Shown here: positions 16,001 to 24,795 of the stretch, in pieces | Layout of the letters: each line of letters starts with the position of its first letter | Position numbering within the stretch: position 1 is the stretch's first letter | Source: Lysinibacillus mangiferihumi | Lineage (GTDB): Bacteria; Bacillota; Bacilli; Bacillales_A; Planococcaceae | Direction of reading: 5' to 3' | Length of the DNA: 36,677 nucleotides | Assembly (NCBI RefSeq): GCF_003049665.1 | Contig: NZ_PYWM01000041.1 | Coordinates: forward strand, 1-36,677 | The notes under the pieces: model-generated | Database searches by the model: none | Seen by the model: only the letters and a program-made list of their open reading frames with translations | What the model was told of the DNA's origin: nothing | Made by a program: the position numbers and the translations under genes

Positions 16001-16900
16001 CTAGCGAAAATTTTCTTGTAGCAACTTACAGCACTCAAGTTCAAATATTTCTTTTTTTACTTTGTACCATTTTTTCATACTATTTTTCTTGTTTTTATAT
16101 TCGCCACCACTTAATACATATACAAATTCTCCATCCTCAAATAGGATAACTTGCCAGCCTTGATCAATGTCACTAAAAGGCTTATCGATTGAAATATTCG
16201 CTCTGCTCAAAAAATAAAGAAATGAAGAAAAGCCCCAAAAATTGTTCAGTATTTCATTTCTACTGGCACTATAAAAATACAAATAATCGAAGTTTTTCTT
16301 CCCCACTAAAATCTCAAAATCTTCTACAATTGGGAAAGATGCCAAATTTAGCTTATGTAAATTATGACTATATATTTTTTTTAACCGTTCCCCATTATTA
16401 ATATGTGCTTCTTGATTGACGCTTCTAATATTCAATTCCCCACTCGTTGTTCCAATGAAGATATTTTTTTGCCAGTATCGCTTCAATAGTTTTAGCCATT
16501 GTTTCAAATATGCTTTTCTCGGTGTTTTATACCATGTATGTATCTTTTTATTATGGCCCTGCAAAATATAAACGAAGTCATTTTCCTCGAATATCCTTAC
16601 TTGCCAGCTTTCCTCTTGATCAATATACGGCGCCGTGCGAGTTCCTAATGGGATATCTTCTTCATCCCATTCTTCCAATACATAATATCGAGGGAAAGTC
16701 GTTAGTTGTTCCTTTCTTTTCGCACTATAAAATGAGATCAGGTTATCATCTGTTACTAGTATTTCGAAATCTTTCACAATTGGAAACGACGTTAAATCTA
16801 TCTGTTGCACATCACTTGCGCGTAATGTTTTATTAGCATTTACATGCGAGTTGTTCTTTTTTAATTTAAATTTACCACTTTTTGTTCCAACAACTTTCAC
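16001..16900 (-). CDS. Internally duplicated protein of unknown function
   Basis: 299 residues from GTG 16900. AAAGGTGG lies seven bases before it, so an in-frame GTG at 16918, ahead of that site, is rejected. The protein is two copies of one domain of about 145 residues. GTKSGKFKL is matched by GTTSGELNI; SFPIVKDFEILV by SFPIVEDFEILV; FYSAKRKEQL by FYSASRNEIL; SWQVRIFEENDFVYIL by GWQVILFEDGEFVYVL. Each copy ends with a WYK-type segment and a charged helix. No signal peptide or membrane segment, so it is probably cytoplasmic. I do not recognise the domain. Stand-alone two-domain acidic proteins of this sort are often immunity proteins, but nothing here proves it. Confidence 0.8.
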   Translation of the reverse strand: MKVVGTKSGKFKLKKNNSHVNANKTLRASDVQQIDLTSFPIVKDFEILVTDDNLISFYSAKRKEQLTTFPRYYVLEEWDEEDIPLGTRTAPYIDQEESWQVRIFEENDFVYILQGHNKKIHTWYKTPRKAYLKQWLKLLKRYWQKNIFIGTTSGELNIRSVNQEAHINNGERLKKIYSHNLHKLNLASFPIVEDFEILVGKKNFDYLYFYSASRNEILNNFWGFSSFLYFLSRANISIDKPFSDIDQGWQVILFEDGEFVYVLSGGEYKNKKNSMKKWYKVKKEIFELECCKLLQENFR

Positions 16901-17058
16901 TATATATCCACCTTTCACACGTGACTATAAATATTCTTCCTTTTATTATAAGGGTTACGCTACCATTAAGATCATTCCGAAAAACAGGTATATTGATTAT
17001 CCATATTTTACATTGGGAACCGCAAAAGAAGTGGACCATATTCCACAATTGACCTTTT

Positions 17059-17253
17059 TTATTTAATCAATGTTGCGACATCGTTTTCTATTTCAAAAAC
17101 TAAAAAATCATTATCTTCTTCTACAACTTCTTTTTCATATCTAAGTTCTTTATCAATCAGCATTTCAAAATAATTTGTTTCAACATTAAGTTCAAACACT
17201 GGACAGTGGTCAAATCTGACATCGCCAATAAATATTGCTCTAATTTTTTTCAT
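17059..17253 (-). CDS. Small acidic protein of unknown function
   Basis: 64 residues, beginning MKKIRAIFIGDVRFDHCPVF and strongly acidic in the second half (KEVVEEDNDFLVFEIEND). It looks like a compact beta-rich cytosolic domain. A good purine-rich site (GAGGGAGAG) precedes the ATG. Neighbours on both sides are equally small minus-strand orphans. No family recognised. Confidence 0.6.
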   Translation of the reverse strand: MKKIRAIFIGDVRFDHCPVFELNVETNYFEMLIDKELRYEKEVVEEDNDFLVFEIENDVATLIK

Positions 17254-17336
17254 TTATAACTCTCCCTCAATATAATTTCAGTATCTGATTCTACTATTCA
17301 TGTATTCGATAAACACATGCACCAATGAACAACTAT

Positions 17337-17534
17337 CTATAATTTAGAACCACACCATGGACAGAATTCAATTGCTATACTTGAAGAACCGCCATCATGA
17401 ATAATCAAACCGTATGTATTATCTTTATCCGAAAAAATGATTATTTTGTCAGGACAATCAAATGAATCGATATGCATGTCACATTTGAAATTTGCATGGT
17501 AATCCATATACTCACAACAATGTTGTTTCGTCAT
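17337..17534 (-). CDS. Zinc-ribbon-like DUF6980 family protein
   Basis: 65 residues from ATG 17534, supported by GAGG six bases upstream; the in-frame TTG at 17540 is less well placed. Cysteines are arranged HCCEYM, CDMH, CPD and a terminal CPWCGSKL, giving at least one probable zinc site. YGLIIHDGGSSSIAIEF before the last knuckle is typical of what I recall as DUF6980. Function is unknown; such single-domain proteins are common in bacilli near small orphan genes. Confidence 0.65.
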   Translation of the reverse strand: MTKQHCCEYMDYHANFKCDMHIDSFDCPDKIIIFSDKDNTYGLIIHDGGSSSIAIEFCPWCGSKL

Positions 17535-17697
17535 ATTCAACCTCTTTTCCTAAAGTAAACGGACCCAATTTCGGCACACTTGGCGCCTTTATTGGATAGG
17601 TTCGTTTCAATACTTCACAGTTCCAATCATTGTCTATTTTAATCGAAACGTTGCATAAGTGCGACGTAATCCATGAAAAGTGTGTGACAGGTACCAC
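17512..17697 (-). CDS. Possible small or fragmentary gene overlapping the DUF6980 start
   Basis: A 61-codon frame whose last part (IDNDWNCEVLKRTYPIKA, then PSVPKLGPFTLGKEVEYDE) reads like real protein, while the first 15 residues do not. It begins at a GTG with no good ribosome site and overlaps the DUF6980 start by 23 bases, which would fit translational coupling. It may be the 3' end of a gene whose beginning was lost. Confidence 0.3.
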   Translation of the reverse strand: MVPVTHFSWITSHLCNVSIKIDNDWNCEVLKRTYPIKAPSVPKLGPFTLGKEVEYDETTLL

Positions 17698-17792
17698 AGC
17701 TTAATTTAATGCAAAAACTTTATAGTCTGTACGGATTCATTGAGATACATGGTATGATTTCTCTTGAAATCAATTTCAGAGGTGTTGAAGTA

Positions 17793-17873
17793 TGGATTAT
17801 GGTCCGATTAAAACAGAAAATCTATATATTAAAAATACAAAATATGCTAATAAAGGTTGGTGATAATAAATGA
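17793..17873 (+). CDS. Possible 26-residue leader ORF coupled to the response regulator
   Basis: MDYGPIKTEIYILKIQNMLI followed by six more residues. It starts at ATG with AGAGGTG seven bases upstream and ends with TGA overlapping the regulator ATG (ATGA). The regulator itself has only a weak site (AAAGG), so translation of this short frame could control it. An extended -10 (TGG-TATGAT, 17750-17758) lies just upstream. Confidence 0.4.
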   Translation, partial: WIMVRLKQKIYILKIQNMLIKVGDNK

Positions 17874-18556
17874 AACATATATTTTTAGTTGAAGACGATT
17901 TGGAAATTGCGAAAAACCTCGCTCTTTTACTCCGCTCTGAAGGATTTACCATCACCCATGCTGCGACGCAAAAAGAAGCCATACTCATGCTTGCTGCGCA
18001 GAAATATGACTTGGCATTGCTTGATATTTCACTTCCTGATGGCAACGGCTTTGCAGTCTGCACGGATATCAAGCAAACTCAGAACATTCCAGTAATCTTT
18101 CTAACAGCTTCTGGCGATGAAGGCAGTGTTGTAACGGGGCTGAACATAGGGGCTGATGACTATGTTACTAAACCTTTTCGTCCACGCGAATTGATTGCTC
18201 GAATTGGAACAGCATTACGAAAAAACGGCCATTCTCCAGTTGTCTTTGAAATGGGGGACCTTCATGTTGATCCAACGAGTGGCGTTGTCAAAAAGGATGG
18301 GCAAGAAGTTTTTCTTTCTGCGCTTGAATACCGATTATTATTAGTGTTTATAAATAACCCTAAAAGCATTATTACTCGAGACAGGCTATTGGACGAATTA
18401 TGGGATGCATCGGGCGAATTTGTAACGAACAATACCCTAACTGTCTATATTAAACGCTTAAGAGAAAAAATTGAGACAGATCCTGGCAATCCGCGATACA
18501 TTTTAACTGTTCGTGGTACAGGATACCGAATAGGAGCTAGCCATGTTGCGGAATAG
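17870..18556 (+). CDS. OmpR-family response regulator
   Basis: 228 residues. The receiver domain has E8-D9-D10, phospho-acceptor D52 in LLDISLPDGNGF and KP in YVTKPFRP. The winged-helix effector domain (about 128-225) ends LTVRGTGYRIG. It is followed, with a 14-base overlap, by its kinase, then by an ATPase and an FtsX permease, which are its probable targets. A direct repeat before the ATPase gene is the likely binding site. The type resembles regulators of peptide-antibiotic resistance transporters in Firmicutes. Confidence 0.92.
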   Translation: MKHIFLVEDDLEIAKNLALLLRSEGFTITHAATQKEAILMLAAQKYDLALLDISLPDGNGFAVCTDIKQTQNIPVIFLTASGDEGSVVTGLNIGADDYVTKPFRPRELIARIGTALRKNGHSPVVFEMGDLHVDPTSGVVKKDGQEVFLSALEYRLLLVFINNPKSIITRDRLLDELWDASGEFVTNNTLTVYIKRLREKIETDPGNPRYILTVRGTGYRIGASHVAE

Positions 18557-19532
18557 GGAGATTCGGCAATTTACACTTTTATTTTGCGGCATCACAATCG
18601 TTACCGCCATTTTAGGTTTTACTATCCAGCCCTTAGCTGGCCTATTAATACTTTCTACTTGTGCCGCGTTTGGCACCATATTTTTCTTATTTACAAAAGC
18701 GCATTATCAAAGGATTACACAAATTTCAGAGCAAATAAATTTAGTGCTTCATAATACAGATCATCTGTTTATTAGTAATGCAGAAGAAGGCGAGCTGTCT
18801 ATTTTACAAAATGAAATCACTAAAATGACGCTTCGCATACGAGAACAAAATGAAGCACTGAAAAAAGAGAAAATATATCTAGCTGATTCACTAGCCGATA
18901 TTGCACACCAACTCCGTACACCGCTTACTTCAGCGAATTTGATTGTATCTTTACTGAAGAACAATCCAGCTGAACATGAGCGTAAAACTTTGCTATGGGA
19001 TATACAAAAATTATTTGTACAAATGGATTGGCTATTAACCTCTCTGCTGAAATTATCACGTTTAGATGCAGGTATTGTAAATTTCAAAATGGAACCATTC
19101 GATGTCGCAACCTTAATAAAGGATTCGCTACATCCATTTCTTATGTCGATGGATTTACATAATATTACACCACAAGTTAATATAGCGGACAGACTAGTTA
19201 TTCATGGAGATTTCGGTTGGCTTTCAGAGGCCATTCAAAACATTTTAAAAAATTGCATTGAGAGTACAGGCGATAACGGCACGATTCAAATTGCTTGTGA
19301 GGAAAATATACTGTTTACAGAAATCACCTTGCATGATAGTGGACCAGGTTTTAAAAAAGAAGATGTACCCTACTTATTCGAAAGATTTTACCGCGGGAAA
19401 AATACGAGCACGACAGGATATGGCATTGGCCTAGCGCTTTGCAAAACCATTATTACGCGCCAAGGGGGAACTATTAGTGCCAAAAATCATCCGCAAGGTG
19501 GCGCAATTTTTTCTATTCGTTTCCCAAAGTGA
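18543..19532 (+). CDS. Sensor histidine kinase
   Basis: 329 residues. Two N-terminal helices (about 9-28 and 31-51) have almost no extracellular loop. A short linker leads to the H-box SLADIAHQLRTPLTS with H122, then N-box (LKNCIEST), G1 (DSGPGF), F-box (LFERFYRG) and G2 (GYGIGLALCKT). The lack of an external sensor suggests intramembrane sensing or dependence on the neighbouring transporter. AGGAG (18530-18534) precedes the ATG inside the regulator gene. Confidence 0.9.
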   Translation: MLRNREIRQFTLLFCGITIVTAILGFTIQPLAGLLILSTCAAFGTIFFLFTKAHYQRITQISEQINLVLHNTDHLFISNAEEGELSILQNEITKMTLRIREQNEALKKEKIYLADSLADIAHQLRTPLTSANLIVSLLKNNPAEHERKTLLWDIQKLFVQMDWLLTSLLKLSRLDAGIVNFKMEPFDVATLIKDSLHPFLMSMDLHNITPQVNIADRLVIHGDFGWLSEAIQNILKNCIESTGDNGTIQIACEENILFTEITLHDSGPGFKKEDVPYLFERFYRGKNTSTTGYGIGLALCKTIITRQGGTISAKNHPQGGAIFSIRFPK

Positions 19533-19582
19533 CGAATCTCTCACTTTAAAGTCACGAAGATGTAAGTTGAAAATTCTATTAT
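19526..19582 (+). promoter_or_regulatory. Direct repeat and -10 before the ABC operon
   Basis: AAAGTGACGAA (19526-19536) recurs as AAAGTCACGAA (19548-19558), start to start 22 bases, about two helical turns, as OmpR-type regulators prefer. A -10-like TATTAT (19577-19582) follows with no good -35. The second repeat covers the -35 position, the arrangement of an activator-dependent promoter. Probably recognised by the regulator encoded at 17870. Confidence 0.45.
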
Positions 19583-19612
19583 AAGGGTACAGCACAAAAG
19601 GAGGCTCACATA

Positions 19613-20299
19613 ATGGAGTTTTTAAAAATTGAAAACTTATGCAAAACATATGGGCAAGGTGAAAATCTAATTACAGCATTGGACAATGTTTCACTTACGA
19701 TAGAAAAAGGGGAATTTACTGCCATTATCGGTTCATCTGGCTCAGGTAAATCGACATTACTACATGCAATTGCTGGCGTAGATGTACCGACAAGCGGAAA
19801 AATTTACTTGAACGGACAAGATGTGTATGCTCAAAATCATGAAAAACTTGCAATTTTCCGGCGTCGAGAAGTTGGTCTGATTTATCAATTTCATAACCTT
19901 ATTCCTACGTTGAATGTCGTAGAAAATATCACATTACCGATTTTGATGGATCGACGCAACGTGAATGAAGAACGATTAATGGATTTATTAAACTTACTTG
20001 GACTCAAAGAGCGAAAAAACCATTTACCAAATCAACTATCAGGTGGTCAGCAGCAACGCGTTGCGATTGGACGTGCACTGATGAACGCGCCAGCCGTGAT
20101 GTTAGCTGACGAACCTACGGGTAGTTTAGATAGCAAAAATGGGCATGAAATTATGCGTTTGTTAAAATCCAGCCACGTAAAATATCAGCAAACTCTGATT
20201 GTAGTCACGCATGATGAAAATATCGCTCTACAAGCGGATCGGATTATTTCCATGTCTGATGGCAAAGTCATTCGAGATGAGAAACGGGTGGCAAGATAA
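19613..20299 (+). CDS. MacB/LolD-type ABC transporter ATP-binding protein
   Basis: 228 residues with Walker A GSSGSGKST (40-48), Q-loop in LIYQFHNL, signature LSGGQQQR, Walker B VMLADEPTGSLD and switch His in VVTHD. The short, extension-free form is typical of ATPases that partner FtsX/MacB-like permeases. AAAGGAGG lies nine bases before the ATG. The TAA overlaps the permease ATG (TAATG). It follows its regulator and kinase, so the four genes form one detoxification/sensing unit. Confidence 0.92.
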   Translation: MEFLKIENLCKTYGQGENLITALDNVSLTIEKGEFTAIIGSSGSGKSTLLHAIAGVDVPTSGKIYLNGQDVYAQNHEKLAIFRRREVGLIYQFHNLIPTLNVVENITLPILMDRRNVNEERLMDLLNLLGLKERKNHLPNQLSGGQQQRVAIGRALMNAPAVMLADEPTGSLDSKNGHEIMRLLKSSHVKYQQTLIVVTHDENIALQADRIISMSDGKVIRDEKRVAR

Positions 20300-22872
20300 T
20301 GAATATTTTCAATAAAGTCGCCTTGCAAAGTTTACTAAAAAACCGCACGCGAACGATAGTGACCATTATTGGCGTTATTTTATCTGCCGCAATGATTACA
20401 GGCGTTACGACCTTTGCGACCTCCCTGCAAAACTACATGATTAATGGCTCAATTATAAAATATGGCGATTGGCACGTTGGATTTTCTAATGTTGACGCTA
20501 CATTTATCGAACAACAAAATGAAGATAATCGAATAGCCAACACAATTACTTTTGAAAACATTGGTTACGCCAAACTGGAGGGGGGAAAAAACGTCAACAA
20601 GCCGTATCTATTTATTGCTGGCTTCGACCAAGACACTTATGCCCATTTACCCATTACACTCACTTCTGGCCGATACCCTAAAAATGACACAGAAATTCTC
20701 ATTCCTTCACACCTTAAGGAAAATGGGGGCGTGACGATTTCTGTTGGTAATACCCTTGCACTGAATGTTGGAAGACGTATGAGCGGGGATAAACAGCTCT
20801 CACAATATGATCCTTACCTTTCAACTAATCCAGAAAGCTTTGTAGCTGAGCGTCAGAAAAACTACACAGTCGTTGGGACATTCAAACGACCTGGATTCGA
20901 AGAGGTAAAGGCACCTGGTTATACGTTAATCACAACAACCGATGCTATGAAAAAAGCGAGTAGCTTTAGTACCTTTATTAAAATGAAAAGTCCTCGTAAA
21001 GTGCATGATTATGCAGATGAATTCGCAACTGACCATCAATTTGTTACAAATGACAACGTGTTACGATTTATGGGTCTGTCAAATGATAAAACATTCAATC
21101 GTCTACTCTACTCAATTGGTGGCATTTTAGTTGCCTTAATTATGCTCGGTTCAGTTTTCCTTATATACAATGCGTTTTCTATTTCCTTAAACGAACGTAT
21201 GCGACAATATGGAATTTTGATGTCAGTGGGTGCAACGGCAAAACAGTTGCGAAATTCCGTATTATTTGAAGGGCTTTGTATTGGCACTGTTGGTATACCA
21301 ATCGGTGTACTAGTTGGTATACCGAGTATCAAGGGCGTCCTTTCTCTTGTGTCGAAAAATTTCGAAAATATCGCCTATGACAATGTACCTTTAACTTTGA
21401 CAGTTTCGATGCCTATAATCATTGCCGCAGTCGTTATTAGTTTGGTGACCATTTTAATTTCAGCTTATATCCCAGCACGCAAAGCTGCCAACACCCCTGT
21501 TATGGCTTGTATTCGTCAAACAAATGAAATTAAAGTGGAATCAAAAGTCATTAATACGTCTAAATGGATGGAGCGTATTTACGGCTTAGAACGCACACTT
21601 GCGCTTAAAAACTTTAAACGAAACAAAAGGCGATATCGCAGTATCGTCCTATCACTTATATTAAGTGTAGTTATGTTTGTATCGTCTAGCGCATTTAAAA
21701 CAACGCTCCAGCAGGCTGCAGAGTCATCCGTTGTCAATACGGATTACGATATTATGTTCTTTAGTGAGAACATGAAAGAAAACGATTCATTTCAGCTATT
21801 TGACAAACTACAAAATGTAGATGGGGTTTATAAAGGCTCTTATCAATCCATGATGGAATATGCAAGTAAAATTAACTTACATGATTTCTCAGCAGACTAC
21901 CGTCAAGCAGCAGGTTATGGTGAGCTCGATCAGACGATTGATGTACCGCTGGACATGCAGTTTTTAGAGGATAGTGTTTACCTAGATTTTATTAAAAGCC
22001 TAGGTTTAGATATAGCTGAATATACAGGGGAAAATGCGAAAGTCATTGCTGTTGCCAAAGTGAAAAATAAAACGGCTACTGCATCGGAAAAAGACAACAT
22101 AATAGATATGTTTACAAAACAGTCAATGAATTTAGTTATTACACCAAACGCAAATACTAGCGCAACCTTAAATGAAGAGCGAAATGTAACGATTACATTT
22201 GTCGATACGTATCCTGTCGATCCATTACCAAAGCTACCGTCTGAAGTAAGACCGTACACGTTTATGATTGTTGCACCATATCAATTAATCGATACATGGG
22301 CACTAGCGGATGTTCCGATGGATCGGGGCTTAACGTTCCTATCAAAGGATGCGTCGCAGTCAGTTGATGAAATGAAAAAAATAATCGAATCGGAAGAAAC
22401 CTCATACGAATATTCGATATACAATGCCAATGAAATATTTGACCAGAACCGCAATATTATCTTCATCATTGATTTGTTCACCATTGTTTTCGTCATAATG
22501 ATGTCACTTATTGCAATCGCCAATGTGTTTAACACCATTTCTACGAATATTCGATTGCGTAGACGAGAGCTTGCGATGCTTCGCTCAGTTGGTATGTCCA
22601 ATCGTGATTTCAATAAGATGATGCGCTTTGAATGTGTTCTTTATGGGTTCCAAACATTACTATTTGGACTCCCTATTTCAGGTGTTTTAGCTTGGCTAAT
22701 CTATAAAGGGATGTTTATCGGTGGAGCGGAAGTTGCATTCACATTCCCTTGGAGCAGTATGGGCATTAGCGTACTGGGGGTATTCCTTGTCATATTTATT
22801 ACAACAATGTACGCACTTCGCTTGATTAAAAAAGAAAATATCGTTGATGCATTGCGTGATGATATGAATTAA
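20299..22872 (+). CDS. FtsX/MacB-like ABC transporter permease
   Basis: 857 residues. One N-terminal helix (about 17-40) is followed by a large external domain to about 270, then three helices (about 270-390). A short linker leads to a second unit: helix near 450, external domain to about 705, then three helices ending LIKKENIVDALRDDMN. This is the duplicated FtsX layout with two extracytoplasmic domains, distinct from the 10-TM BceB plan at 2044. Such permeases export or sense peptides at the membrane. It is the last gene of the unit and is followed by a strong terminator. Confidence 0.9.
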   Translation: MNIFNKVALQSLLKNRTRTIVTIIGVILSAAMITGVTTFATSLQNYMINGSIIKYGDWHVGFSNVDATFIEQQNEDNRIANTITFENIGYAKLEGGKNVNKPYLFIAGFDQDTYAHLPITLTSGRYPKNDTEILIPSHLKENGGVTISVGNTLALNVGRRMSGDKQLSQYDPYLSTNPESFVAERQKNYTVVGTFKRPGFEEVKAPGYTLITTTDAMKKASSFSTFIKMKSPRKVHDYADEFATDHQFVTNDNVLRFMGLSNDKTFNRLLYSIGGILVALIMLGSVFLIYNAFSISLNERMRQYGILMSVGATAKQLRNSVLFEGLCIGTVGIPIGVLVGIPSIKGVLSLVSKNFENIAYDNVPLTLTVSMPIIIAAVVISLVTILISAYIPARKAANTPVMACIRQTNEIKVESKVINTSKWMERIYGLERTLALKNFKRNKRRYRSIVLSLILSVVMFVSSSAFKTTLQQAAESSVVNTDYDIMFFSENMKENDSFQLFDKLQNVDGVYKGSYQSMMEYASKINLHDFSADYRQAAGYGELDQTIDVPLDMQFLEDSVYLDFIKSLGLDIAEYTGENAKVIAVAKVKNKTATASEKDNIIDMFTKQSMNLVITPNANTSATLNEERNVTITFVDTYPVDPLPKLPSEVRPYTFMIVAPYQLIDTWALADVPMDRGLTFLSKDASQSVDEMKKIIESEETSYEYSIYNANEIFDQNRNIIFIIDLFTIVFVIMMSLIAIANVFNTISTNIRLRRRELAMLRSVGMSNRDFNKMMRFECVLYGFQTLLFGLPISGVLAWLIYKGMFIGGAEVAFTFPWSSMGISVLGVFLVIFITTMYALRLIKKENIVDALRDDMN

Positions 22873-22902
22873 TTTTAAAATGTAGCGAATAGCTATAGAC
22901 CT

Positions 22903-22940
22903 AAACGGCAGTTTTGAATCATTTCAGAACTGCCGTTTTT
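22903..22940. terminator. Intrinsic terminator after the FtsX permease
   Basis: AAACGGCAGTTTTGA (22903-22917) pairs with TCAGAACTGCCGTTT (22924-22938) with one wobble, followed by T residues. The A-rich left flank may let it also act on leftward transcripts from the convergent gene. Confidence 0.85.
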
Positions 22941-23032
22941 ACTTTGGGCATCCAACTCTGTAACAATTATATGATGTCATAATAGGGTATAGATTAAGTA
23001 TGTTATATCGCCTATATGGTAAAAAATTATGG

Positions 23033-24229
23033 CTATTCGTTCAAAGACTCTACCGAAATAGTCTCACACCCATTAAAGGTAGCAAATTTTTTGAGACAGC
23101 TGTTTAAAGCAGTTCGCAATTGAGTTGTTTGCTTCACACTGTTCTCGTACCAGATGTTTTTAACAATGAGTGTGCTAGTTTTTCTCTCTGCGATAATCTC
23201 GGCTCGTCCAATGAAGCGCTCTCCATATAATAGAGGTAGTACATAATAGCCGAATTTTCGTTTGCTTACAGGTGTGTAAATCTCCCACGTATAATCAAAG
23301 TTAAACAATGTGGTAATTAGTTTTCTGTCCCAAAGGAAATTATCGAGCGGCGCAATCAGCTCGCAACGCCATTTCGGTTCTGGATTTTGCAAAACCACTT
23401 CAATAAGCGGTAAATCCTCCGCAAGGCAATACAGCATATCCTTCATTTGCGCCACAGTAACGGCAACAATACGATCTTCCTGCAATAGCTGGTTAAAAAC
23501 CTCTTTGCGTTGTGCTGCTTTCAACCCCCAAATATTCAACCATGCATCTGACGCACGATTCCATAAGAGACCGACCGAGCCGATTCGACGTAGTACCCGC
23601 CACTTATAATGCGCAAGTTCATCAACTAGGGGCTCTGATGCAGTCAGCAGATTTGGCTGTATGTACTTCTTGGCTAAATCGTAATATTTACGGCTGCCCT
23701 TTTTATGATGGATAATCAACTCACCCGTTGAATACATCTGTTCCAGTACTGAGCGAGATGGATTGTTTCCGCTACTCCAGTGAATGGCTGATTGCCAAGA
23801 GAAATCTCCATCCAATTTTAAATCATCCGAACTTAGTGCACCGTGATTTTGGATATGAGCCCGTACTAGCGTTGTTAACGCTTCCATTTCGGGATAGCGT
23901 TTGGCATGTTGTCTTGCAGCTTCTCTATAGCGTTCAAAATACGGCCAGTCCTCAACAGGGATAATAGCGAGGTTCTTGTCGGGATAATCGACAAGGCTTC
24001 TTTCCTCATACAGCAAATCGGCGAGCATTCCTTTAGTAAATTCTTTGATTCGGGACTGTAACACCAATTCGGCATTCTTTCCGCAAACATCGATGGGGTC
24101 GTATTGAATACAACCAACTTGTCGAGTAAAGTCCAATACACCCCGTTTCCCGCTAAATTTATAGTCGTCCAAAAGTCCGTGTTTCAACAACAGAAATTGC
24201 CGTGCCTGGCGGTTTGTTAAGTGAATCAT
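23033..24229 (-). CDS. YcaQ/AlkZ-like DNA glycosylase (winged-helix, HTH_42)
   Basis: 398 residues of the HTH_42/YcaQ family, DNA glycosylases that unhook interstrand crosslinks or remove bulky alkylated bases. The N-terminal part carries the Q-hydrophobic-D catalytic motif as QYD (Q42-Y43-D44) in GCIQYDPIDV. The middle contains tandem winged-helix segments. The C-terminus has the conserved FLWDRKLI and a GRAEI beta segment. Length matches the family (about 390-410). The start ATG is preceded by AGGTG. Upstream at 24454-24493 is a promoter overlapped by a LexA-box-like sequence pointing towards this gene, implying DNA-damage induction. It is convergent with the FtsX operon. Confidence 0.85.
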   Translation of the reverse strand: MIHLTNRQARQFLLLKHGLLDDYKFSGKRGVLDFTRQVGCIQYDPIDVCGKNAELVLQSRIKEFTKGMLADLLYEERSLVDYPDKNLAIIPVEDWPYFERYREAARQHAKRYPEMEALTTLVRAHIQNHGALSSDDLKLDGDFSWQSAIHWSSGNNPSRSVLEQMYSTGELIIHHKKGSRKYYDLAKKYIQPNLLTASEPLVDELAHYKWRVLRRIGSVGLLWNRASDAWLNIWGLKAAQRKEVFNQLLQEDRIVAVTVAQMKDMLYCLAEDLPLIEVVLQNPEPKWRCELIAPLDNFLWDRKLITTLFNFDYTWEIYTPVSKRKFGYYVLPLLYGERFIGRAEIIAERKTSTLIVKNIWYENSVKQTTQLRTALNSCLKKFATFNGCETISVESLNE

Positions 24230-24795
24230 CTATGCACCTACTCTCTAGTTTTAGTGTAATTCAGGGGAGTGGAGAACAAAAAACGAAACCGTGAAGTGAA
24301 ATTTTTTTACGGATAGTCAGTGTAGCATGCTTCTTACAAAATAGCTTATTCTAATTTGGCATACTTGCAATGTTCCTTCCAGCCACTGCAAATGCCATTA
24401 AAACATCATCCCTAATACATCCAAACTTCTCCTCTTAGCACCATTTCTGTTTTATTATACAGAATACAGTGAAAATACACAAACGTATGTTCTTTTCTTA
24501 TTTGATGGACGTGTGAGAAAAGAGCAAATAATGTACTATCCTTTTGTTTTCCTCCACAGGAAAGGTGATTTTACATATGGAATTCTAAAAAAGATAGATT
24601 TTTAATAGAGTAAATTGCTGTAAAAATCGTTTGTAAAAAATGAAAAATCAATATACTAAATTGTTGAAATATAAAGAAAAATGAATTATTTTATAAATAA
24701 AATCGCATTGTTCAGTCTATTGTTTGATGTTACTTAATAAAGATTCTTGAGAACGAAATTGGGGATTTGGAAAAGGAAAATTTAAAGGGGTGATT
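24230..24795. other. Intergenic region between the glycosylase and the accessory patch
   Basis: Non-coding. The part nearest the glycosylase is probably its long leader. Within it, on the minus strand, AGAGGAG precedes ATG-TAT-TAG, and an adjacent frame reads DDVLMAFAVAGRNIASMPN, perhaps the remnant of a small SOS gene. The right half is very AT-rich with no recognisable feature. Confidence 0.45.
24454..24493 (-). promoter_or_regulatory. LexA (SOS) box overlapping a leftward promoter
   Basis: CAAACGTATGTTCT (24480-24493) matches the Bacillus LexA consensus CGAAC-N4-GTTCG at all but two defined positions. On the minus strand TTGTGT (24477-24482), a 17-base spacer and TATAAT (24454-24459) form a promoter whose -35 is covered by the box. 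Transcription would run towards the YcaQ-like gene with a leader of about 220 bases. No terminator is seen in between. Confidence 0.6.

Noticed and set aside
16189..17066. Rightward frames opposite the duplicated protein
   Set aside because: Antisense shadows with no ribosome sites; the internal repeat in the leftward frame shows which strand is coding.
17680..17697. GTGACAGGTACC-like string recalling ends of IS200/REP-type elements
   Set aside because: Only a single copy was noticed, with no inverted partner or transposase nearby.
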